In this document: piece after piece, positions 5,189 through 10,081 of the stretch
Layout: the number at the start of each line of letters is the position of its first letter
How positions within the stretch are numbered: position 1 is the stretch's first letter
DNA from: an archaeon
GTDB lineage: Archaea > Methanobacteriota > Methanobacteria > Methanobacteriales > Methanobacteriaceae
Assembly (NCBI GenBank): GCA_024409185.1
Contig: JAKSUD010000020.1
Span: 1 to 10,081, forward strand
Length of the DNA stretch: 10,081 bases
Reading direction: 5' to 3'
Translations under genes and position numbers: made by a program
The notes under the pieces: generated by a model
The model's database searches: none
Told to the model about the DNA's origin: nothing
What the model saw: only the letters and a program-made list of their open reading frames with translations

Positions 5189-7087
5189 ATGTCAAATTCA
5201 GTATTTTGTCCTAACTGTGGGATGTTAAAAGAAAATTGTGTATGTGGAACATACAAAAGAAAAAATAGAAGTAATGATTCTAGAAAGAGTACTTCTAATT
5301 CTAGTTTTAATTCTAGTTCTAATTCTGAAACTAAAGGATTATATCAATATGCTAATCTTTCACCAAGAGTTAATAGAAATGAACAAGAAGAGATTCCTGA
5401 AAGTTATGATATAGAAGAACATAGGCTTTCTGAAGATATTATAAAGAATTTAAAAGCAAAATATCCAGATATTCCAGAAGATATTATTGAAAATTTTCCT
5501 TTTGAAAATCCAAGGTCTGGGCAGTTAGAAATTATTGCTGAAATTGAAGAAGCTATTTCAAAAGGTTTTAAATATATTGTTCTTGAAGCAGGTACTGGTA
5601 CTGGTAAATCTGCAATAGCTACTACCCTTGCTCGTATGTATGAATCTGCTTATATTTTAACAATGACAAAACAGCTTCAAAATCAATATGCTCAAGAATT
5701 TGGTTTTCCATTAGTTAAAGGAAGAGGAAACTTTGATTGTTTACATGATAATTTAGAGTCAACTTGTGATATGGGGGATTGTAAAACAGCTCCAACTAAC
5801 TCTAAATTCTTTTGTCCTTATGGAATAGCTAAGAATCCTACTCTTAGTGGGTCTGAAGCATTTGAAGATTCTCATGGATCTTCTCTATATTTCCAAAGTG
5901 AAAATCACTGTTATTATTGGCAACAAAAAGCAAATGCAATAAACTCTCCAATTACTTTAATGAATTATGATTATGCTCTTTTAGAACTTAATTATGTTAA
6001 ACATTTTGGAACAAGAAGTTTACTTATTTTAGATGAAGCACATAATATTGAAAATAAATTAATGCGTAATATGGAGCTTAATTTATATAATAAACGTCTT
6101 GAAAAGGATATTAAAAAAGTTATATCTCCATCTACTCTTAAAAGTGAAGAAACTGGTGAGTGGATTATGGAGATTGATGCAATTAAAGATGCTTATGATA
6201 ATATTGAACTTAAAGATTTATCTAAAAATAAAGCTGATAGAATCCGTTCAACTACTCTCCGTTTAAAACAACTTCATGATAATTTAGATAAAGAACCTAA
6301 GAATTGGGTTATTGATGCTGATGAACACGGAGTTTCATTTAAACCTCTTAGAGTTCATCACTATGCTGAAAGTAATTTATTACAATATGGGGATGTTGTA
6401 ATTTTCTTATCTGCAACTATTTTATCCCATAAAATGTTTGCAAAATGGTTAGGATTAGATCCAAATGAAGTTTATCATATTAAAGTAGATAGTCCTTTCC
6501 CAGTTAATAAAAGACCTATTGAGATGGTCTTAGCAGGTAAAATGTCTAATACAAGAATTAAACATACTGCTCCTAAAACAATTCCTATTTTAGAGAAAAT
6601 TTTAGAGCGTCACAAAGGAGATAAAGGTTTAATTCACACAAATAGTTATAAATGTCAAAATTACATAACAAGACATCTTTATAATTCAAGATTAATTTCT
6701 CATGGTGCTAATAATCGTGAAAGAGTTCTTCAATACTTTGAAGAAGAGGAAAATCCTCTTGTTCTTGTAAGTCCTTCTATGAGTGAAGGTGTAGATTTAC
6801 CTTATGATAAATGTAGATTCCAAGTAATTTATAAGATTCCATTCCCTTATCTTGGAGATAAACAAGTGAATATGAGAAGAAAACGGGACCAAAGATGGTA
6901 TGCTTATAAAACTGTAATGACATTAATGCAAGCTTATGGAAGAGGTATGAGAGCTGAAGATGACTCTTGTGTTACTTATATCCTTGATTCCGATATTAAA
7001 ATGCTTCTTAAAAGTCCAATGTATCGTTCATTAATTCCAGAATTCTTTAAAGAAGCTATTGTAATTAATGATGATAAAATTATTTAA
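5189..7087 (+). CDS. XPD/DinG-family Fe-S DNA helicase with N-terminal zinc ribbon
   Basis: This superfamily 2 ATP-dependent 5'-3' DNA helicase is likely to act in repair or in removing structures in DNA. Numbered from 5189 (632 residues), Cys7, Cys10, Cys17 and Cys19 form a small zinc ribbon (CPNCG...CVCG). A Ser/Asn-rich linker (about 27-48) leads to the helicase core. Visible motifs are Walker A AGTGTGKS (134-141), motif II DEAH (282-285), motif III LSAT (408-411) and motif VI QAYGRGMR (581-588). Between Walker A and DEAH lie Cys184, Cys193, Cys198, Cys209 and Cys241, the place of the 4Fe-4S cluster in XPD/DinG; the last cysteine sits in HCYYWQQK, as in the family. GTG 5141 and ATG 5168 are also possible starts, but the TATA box position and the natural start before the zinc ribbon favour 5189. 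The gene appears monocistronic. Exact orthology (XPD, DinG or another branch) is not settled. Confidence 0.85.
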   Translation: MSNSVFCPNCGMLKENCVCGTYKRKNRSNDSRKSTSNSSFNSSSNSETKGLYQYANLSPRVNRNEQEEIPESYDIEEHRLSEDIIKNLKAKYPDIPEDIIENFPFENPRSGQLEIIAEIEEAISKGFKYIVLEAGTGTGKSAIATTLARMYESAYILTMTKQLQNQYAQEFGFPLVKGRGNFDCLHDNLESTCDMGDCKTAPTNSKFFCPYGIAKNPTLSGSEAFEDSHGSSLYFQSENHCYYWQQKANAINSPITLMNYDYALLELNYVKHFGTRSLLILDEAHNIENKLMRNMELNLYNKRLEKDIKKVISPSTLKSEETGEWIMEIDAIKDAYDNIELKDLSKNKADRIRSTTLRLKQLHDNLDKEPKNWVIDADEHGVSFKPLRVHHYAESNLLQYGDVVIFLSATILSHKMFAKWLGLDPNEVYHIKVDSPFPVNKRPIEMVLAGKMSNTRIKHTAPKTIPILEKILERHKGDKGLIHTNSYKCQNYITRHLYNSRLISHGANNRERVLQYFEEEENPLVLVSPSMSEGVDLPYDKCRFQVIYKIPFPYLGDKQVNMRRKRDQRWYAYKTVMTLMQAYGRGMRAEDDSCVTYILDSDIKMLLKSPMYRSLIPEFFKEAIVINDDKII

Positions 7088-7123
7088 TTTAAAATTATTT
7101 AATAAAATTAATTAATTTATAAA

Positions 7124-7147
7124 AATTTTTACTTTTTTTATTTTTTA
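7124..7147 (+). terminator. T-rich probable terminator of the helicase gene
   Basis: Runs of five to seven T follow the helicase stop codon, without a strong hairpin. The tract overlaps the TATA box of the next gene, so termination and initiation signals are packed together. Confidence 0.3.
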
Positions 7148-7151
7148 TATA
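7144..7151 (+). promoter_or_regulatory. TATA box of the DUF45 gene
   Basis: TTTATATA lies about 32 bases before the ATG at 7180. Transcription would begin near 7172-7175, leaving almost no leader. A GTGAT (7172-7176) just before the ATG matches the 3' half of an archaeal Shine-Dalgarno but may be at the very 5' end of the mRNA. Confidence 0.45.
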
Positions 7152-7179
7152 TTTTTTAATTCCTTTCAATCGTGATAAA

Positions 7180-7875
7180 ATGATTAGAGAAACTATAGAA
7201 GTTGATGGTATTAAAATCCATGTTGAAAAAAAGAAGATGAAAAATATGTATCTTCGTGTTTTACCTACTGGGATTGTTAAAATATCAGCACCTATTTCTA
7301 TGCCTCAAAAAAATATTATTGATTTTGCAAAAACTAGAATGGATTGGATTATTAAAAAAAGAGAAAATATTATAAAAAATCCTCCAGAACCTTATTTAAG
7401 ATATGTTTCAGGTGAAATCCATCATCTATGGGGTAAAGAATATACTCTTAAATTATACTCCAAAGATTTAATTAATGATGTAATAGTTGTTGATGAAAAA
7501 GCTGTAATTTATTTACCTGTTAAAACAAGAACTACAAGAGATGAAAGAGAAAAGGTTTTCATCGAGTTTTATAGAAAAGAGATTAAAAAAGCAATTCCTT
7601 CATTTTTAGAAAAATGTGTAGATATTGTTGGAAGAGCTCCTAATGAGTGGAGAGTAAAAAATATGAAAACTCGTTGGGGATCTTGTAATGTTTATGATAA
7701 GAGAATTTGGTTAAATTTACAACTTGCTAAAAAAGACCCAATTTGTCTTGAATATGTGATTATTCATGAATTAACTCATCTTTATGAAGCTAATCATGGT
7801 CCTAGATTTAAAAATTATATGGATAATTTCTGTCCTAATTGGAGGGAAATTAAAAAATTATTAAATAAGATGTAA
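7180..7875 (+). CDS. YgjP/DUF45-type metal-dependent hydrolase (SprT-like zincin)
   Basis: This 231-residue soluble protein has the YgjP/DUF45 layout. An N-terminal beta-rich part (about 1-115; KNMYLRVLPTGIVKISAP) is followed by a helical zincin core. The zinc motif HELTH is at 196-200, with the third ligand His206 in EANHGPRF. The strongly conserved TRWGSC stands at 164-169, and a WxxIKK-type end closes the domain. The family is placed among gluzincin metallopeptidases, near SprT, and is often annotated as M48-like peptidase or 'YgjP-like metal-dependent hydrolase'; the true substrate is poorly known, so I do not name one. The ATG follows a TATA box by about 32 bases. Length is normal for the family and all key residues are present. 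It shares strand with the helicase but is separated by 92 bp with its own promoter. Confidence 0.85.
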   Translation: MIRETIEVDGIKIHVEKKKMKNMYLRVLPTGIVKISAPISMPQKNIIDFAKTRMDWIIKKRENIIKNPPEPYLRYVSGEIHHLWGKEYTLKLYSKDLINDVIVVDEKAVIYLPVKTRTTRDEREKVFIEFYRKEIKKAIPSFLEKCVDIVGRAPNEWRVKNMKTRWGSCNVYDKRIWLNLQLAKKDPICLEYVIIHELTHLYEANHGPRFKNYMDNFCPNWREIKKLLNKM

Positions 7876-7931
7876 CTATTTTTAAAATCATTTTGACCAA
7901 TACAATTTTTGATTTTCACCATTTTCAACTC

Positions 7932-7959
7932 TTTTTAATATAATTTTATTTATTAAAAA
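7932..7959 (+). repeat. 9-bp inverted repeat downstream of the DUF45 gene
   Basis: TTTTTAATA (7932-7940) and TATTAAAAA (7951-7959) are perfectly complementary across a 10-nt loop, 57 bases after the stop codon. There is no clear T run after it, so it is at best a weak 3'-end signal. The rest of the spacer 7876-8086 is AT-rich with no gene; I could not place a convincing TATA box for the tRNA. Confidence 0.3.
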
Positions 7960-8086
7960 CATTATTATATAAATAATAAAAAACTAATATTTGATTGTAA
8001 AATAATTTTTAATTTATTATTCTATTTAATTTTACATATTAAATTTAATAAATAATTACTAATTATTAATTAAAAATATTATTTAT

Positions 8087-8160
8087 GGGCCTATGGTCTA
8101 GCCAGGAATGACGCAGGACTTCGGATCCTGAGGCCGGGGGTTCAAATCCCCCTAGGCTCG
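8087..8160 (+). tRNA. tRNA-Arg (anticodon UCG)
   Basis: The full cloverleaf is visible. The acceptor GGGCCTA (8087-8093) pairs with TAGGCTC (8153-8159), with one G-U pair. The D arm is GTC/GAC with a GG in the loop. The anticodon stem CAGGA/TCCTG closes the loop CTTCGGA, placing U33 before anticodon TCG at 8121-8123. The T arm is GGGGG/CCCCC with loop TTCAAAT, and the discriminator base is G8160. The 3' CCA is not encoded, as in many archaeal genes, and no intron interrupts the anticodon loop. It decodes CGA and possibly other CGN codons, which are rare in this genome. It ends 24 bases before hisF. Confidence 0.95.
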
Positions 8161-8171
8161 CATTATGATAT

Positions 8172-8176
8172 GGGAG
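8172..8176 (+). promoter_or_regulatory. Ribosome binding site deciding the hisF start
   Basis: GGGAG lies 8 bases before the ATG at 8185. An earlier in-frame ATG at 8170 overlaps this site and would add MGELI ahead of the conserved HisF start [11 protein letters not shown]. The site and the family alignment both favour 8185. Confidence 0.55.
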
Positions 8177-8184
8177 AACTTATC

Positions 8185-9012
8185 ATGCTTACTAAAAGAA
8201 TTATCCCTTGTTTAGATTGTGACTTACAAGTTCCAGAAGGAAGAGTTGTAAAAGGAGTTGAATTTAAACAAATTAGATATGCTGGAGACCCAGTTGAATT
8301 AGCTACTAAATATTATGAAGATGGTGCTGATGAGATAGTTATTCTTGATATTACAGCTTCTCATGAAAGAAGAGGAACTATGGTTGATGTTATTGAAAGA
8401 TTAACTGAAAATGTTTTTATTCCAATATGTGTTGGTGGTGGAATAAGAAAAGTAGAAGATTACACTCGTATGCTTAAAGCAGGAGCAGATAAATGTTCTA
8501 CAAACACAGCAGCTATTCATAATCCTCAATTATTAACTGATGCTTCAAAAGTAGTTGGTTCTCAAGCAGTTGTTATTGGAATTGATGCAAAAAGAAGATA
8601 TGTTGATGAAGATAAGGATGCAGCTAAAGGTAAAACTATTGTAGATACTGATAATGGTGAAGTATGGTTTGATTGTAGTATTTATGGTGGTAGAGAATTT
8701 GTTGGAATGGATGCAATTGCTTGGGCTCAAGAATGTCAAGATAGAGGTGCTGGTGAGATTCTTCTAACCTCTATGGATGGGGATGGAACTAAAGATGGTT
8801 ATGATCTTGATTTAACTAAAGCTATAAATGATGCTGTAGATATTCCTGTTATTGCATCTGGTGGTGTTGGGAAACCTGAACATATTTTAGAAGCATTTAC
8901 TGTAGCTAATGCAAGTGCTGCACTTGCTGCAAGTATTTTCCATTTTAATGAATATCCAATTCAAGTTGTTAAAGATTATTTAAGAGAAAATAATGTTCCG
9001 ATTAGGGAATAA
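8185..9012 (+). CDS. hisF: Imidazole glycerol phosphate synthase, cyclase subunit HisF
   Basis: HisF, with the glutaminase HisH, turns PRFAR and ammonia into imidazole glycerol phosphate and AICAR in histidine biosynthesis. The 275-residue protein is a (beta-alpha)8 barrel. It begins with [11 protein letters not shown], giving the catalytic Asp11; the second catalytic Asp is Asp134 in GIDAKR. Phosphate-binding segments CVGGGIRK and IASGGVG, and the [15 protein letters not shown] stretch, are all present. It is about 20 residues longer than common bacterial HisF, mainly through four extra residues after CLD (CDLQVPEGR) and an insert at about 139-160 after IDAKRR; I recall similar inserts in other methanogens. 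No other his gene is visible, so hisF is not in a his operon here. It lies 24 bases after tRNA-Arg and probably shares its transcript. A run of T at 9028-9034 could end transcription. Confidence 0.95.
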   Translation: MLTKRIIPCLDCDLQVPEGRVVKGVEFKQIRYAGDPVELATKYYEDGADEIVILDITASHERRGTMVDVIERLTENVFIPICVGGGIRKVEDYTRMLKAGADKCSTNTAAIHNPQLLTDASKVVGSQAVVIGIDAKRRYVDEDKDAAKGKTIVDTDNGEVWFDCSIYGGREFVGMDAIAWAQECQDRGAGEILLTSMDGDGTKDGYDLDLTKAINDAVDIPVIASGGVGKPEHILEAFTVANASAALAASIFHFNEYPIQVVKDYLRENNVPIRE

Positions 9013-9042
9013 TAAAAGAATTAATAATTTTTTTAATATTAG

Positions 9043-9077
9043 CTATTAATATTATAGAGTCTATTAATATTATAGAG
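9043..9077 (+). repeat. 17-bp tandem direct repeat before the glycosylase gene
   Basis: CTATTAATATTATAGAG occurs at 9043-9059 and again at 9061-9077, separated by one T. The second copy continues with GTT to make the GAGGTT ribosome binding site, while the first copy continues with T and lacks it. It looks like a recent tandem duplication of the promoter/leader segment. Confidence 0.85.
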
Positions 9078-9080
9078 GTT
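9075..9080 (+). promoter_or_regulatory. Ribosome binding site supporting the GTG start of ogg
   Basis: GAGGTT, part of the GGAGGT-type consensus, lies 6 bases before the GTG at 9087. No in-frame ATG is as well placed: the next in-frame methionine is residue 70, inside the conserved N-terminal domain. Confidence 0.6.
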
Positions 9081-9086
9081 ATTTTC

Positions 9087-10079
9087 GTGTCTAAATTAAG
9101 TTTTAATTCATTAATAAATCTTAAATTAACTCAAGAATCAGGTCAAACATCTCAAGCACCTTGGTTCTCTATAGAAGAGAAAGATGAAAATAATAACCAA
9201 ATTAATAGCTATTTTGAACTTATTTTTTTAAAAGATTTAGATAATTTACCAATCCTTGCTAAAGTTTCTCAAAATTCTAATGATTTAAATCATATGAAAC
9301 TTGATTATCAATTAGTAAGTGATAATGAGTGTGATGTTGATTTTACTGATGAATCCACTATTTTTACCCAAAAAGAGATTGAATCTGCACTTACTAAAGA
9401 AATTACAAAAATATTTAATTTAAACTTTGATTTAGAAAAATTTTATAAACATTTAGCTGATACAAATGATAAATTAGCTGAATCTATTGAATTTTGTAAT
9501 GGGTTACGTTTATTCATAGCTAAAGATAAATTTGAATGTATTATATCTTCAATATGTTCTGCTAATAATTCAATAGCTCGTTGGACTAACTCTACTAATC
9601 AAATTAAATCAAATTGGGGTTATAACAAAGAATTCATTGTTAATAACCAATCTAAAACTTTTTGTGGATTTCCTAAAATATCTGAATTAAAGGATAAAGA
9701 CCTTAAATCTTGTGGTGTAGGTTATAGAGAAGATTATATGAAAAAATCTGAGGATTTGCTTTTAAATGAGATTGACATTGATGAAATAGCTAATATGAAT
9801 TATGATGAAGCTTTTGAAACTATTTCTAAATTACCTGGTGTAGGTCCAAAAGTTGCAGATTGTATTCTTTTATATGGTTATGGATTTATGGAAGCTTTTC
9901 CATCTGATGTTTGGATTAAACGTATAGTTTCTCATCTTTATTTTGATGGTAAAGAAATTTCAGCCAATAAAACAAGAGATTTTGGAATGGAACACTTTGG
10001 TGACTATGCAGGTTATGCTCAATTATATTTATTCCATTATGCTCGTAAATCTGGTTTAATGAATAAACTTAAAAAATAG
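9087..10079 (+). CDS. OGG1-type 8-oxoguanine DNA glycosylase/AP lyase
   Basis: This 330-residue base-excision repair enzyme would remove 8-oxoguanine from DNA and nick the abasic strand. Residues about 1-110 correspond to the OGG N-terminal domain (FNSLINLKLTQESGQTSQAPWF). The rest is the helical HhH-GPD domain. The hairpin LPGVGPKVADCI (249-260) holds the catalytic Lys255 in the position of OGG1 Lys249, and Asp274 in FPSDVWIKR is the conserved GPD aspartate. GVGYR near 210-214 is also typical of OGG1. No C-terminal Fe-S cysteine cluster of the EndoIII/MutY type is present, as expected for OGG1. The start is GTG with a GAGGTT site. The gene is complete, ending with TAG two bases before the window edge. 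A role against oxidative damage fits the nearby oxygen-defence genes, though it is not in their operon. Confidence 0.88.
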   Translation: MSKLSFNSLINLKLTQESGQTSQAPWFSIEEKDENNNQINSYFELIFLKDLDNLPILAKVSQNSNDLNHMKLDYQLVSDNECDVDFTDESTIFTQKEIESALTKEITKIFNLNFDLEKFYKHLADTNDKLAESIEFCNGLRLFIAKDKFECIISSICSANNSIARWTNSTNQIKSNWGYNKEFIVNNQSKTFCGFPKISELKDKDLKSCGVGYREDYMKKSEDLLLNEIDIDEIANMNYDEAFETISKLPGVGPKVADCILLYGYGFMEAFPSDVWIKRIVSHLYFDGKEISANKTRDFGMEHFGDYAGYAQLYLFHYARKSGLMNKLKK

Positions 10080-10081
10080 TT

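Noticed and set aside
8545..8739. A 64-codon minus-strand frame opposite hisF
   Set aside because: It is antisense to the conserved barrel region of hisF and has no initiation signals.
1..10081. Mobile elements, integration sites or a defence island
   Set aside because: No transposase, integrase, terminal inverted repeats with target duplication, or known defence genes are seen. The tRNA gene has no repeated 3' end downstream in the window.

Overview
The window looks like chromosomal DNA of a hydrogenotrophic methanogen of the order Methanobacteriales, most likely Methanobrevibacter-like, with Methanosphaera as an alternative. The evidence is very high A+T content, GGAGGT-type ribosome binding sites, archaeal TATA boxes (TTTATATA), a tRNA gene without encoded CCA, and a divergent msvR / fpaA-rlp arrangement. 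That arrangement is known from Methanothermobacter and is specific to methanogens. Genus is inferred from gene content and composition, not from a database search.

Layout. Positions 1-207 hold the 3' end of an unidentified gene whose reading frame is broken by an apparent one-base loss in a T run. Positions 380-1534 encode a membrane-embedded M50 (site-2-type) protease with an internal PDZ domain. An AT-rich convergent spacer (1535-1893) holds hairpins and terminator-like tracts. On the minus strand lie rlp (rubrerythrin-like, 1894-2310) and, upstream of it, fpaA (F420H2 oxidase flavodiiron protein, 2440-3666). A 390-bp divergent control region separates fpaA from msvR (4057-4860, plus strand), a winged-helix regulator with a cysteine-rich V4R domain. 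Then come an XPD/DinG-type Fe-S helicase with an N-terminal zinc ribbon (about 5189-7087), a YgjP/DUF45-type metallopeptidase-like protein (7180-7875), tRNA-Arg(UCG) (8087-8160) almost abutting hisF (8185-9012), and an OGG1-type 8-oxoguanine DNA glycosylase (9087-10079).

How they work together. The core is an oxygen-defence module. FpaA would reduce O2 to water with F420H2, Rlp would probably reduce peroxide, and MsvR would sense redox state through V4R cysteines and control both divergent promoters. Compared with the fpaA-rlp-rub operon described in Methanothermobacter thermautotrophicus (from memory), no rubredoxin gene follows rlp here. The glycosylase repairs oxidised guanine and so fits the same theme, but it lies about 5 kb away in its own unit and the link is only thematic. 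The protease, helicase, metallopeptidase, tRNA and hisF look like independent housekeeping units with their own short promoters.

The most informative non-coding signals are these. The divergent region has a perfect inverted repeat whose arms are TATA boxes, and its only two CG dinucleotides both lie in the hexamer AACGAA. Terminator hairpins overlap the stop codons of rlp and msvR. A 17-bp tandem duplication covers the ribosome binding site of the glycosylase gene. I did not find a clearly undescribed system; the oxidative-stress module is known in related methanogens, and what is distinctive here is its regulatory layout and the missing rubredoxin gene.
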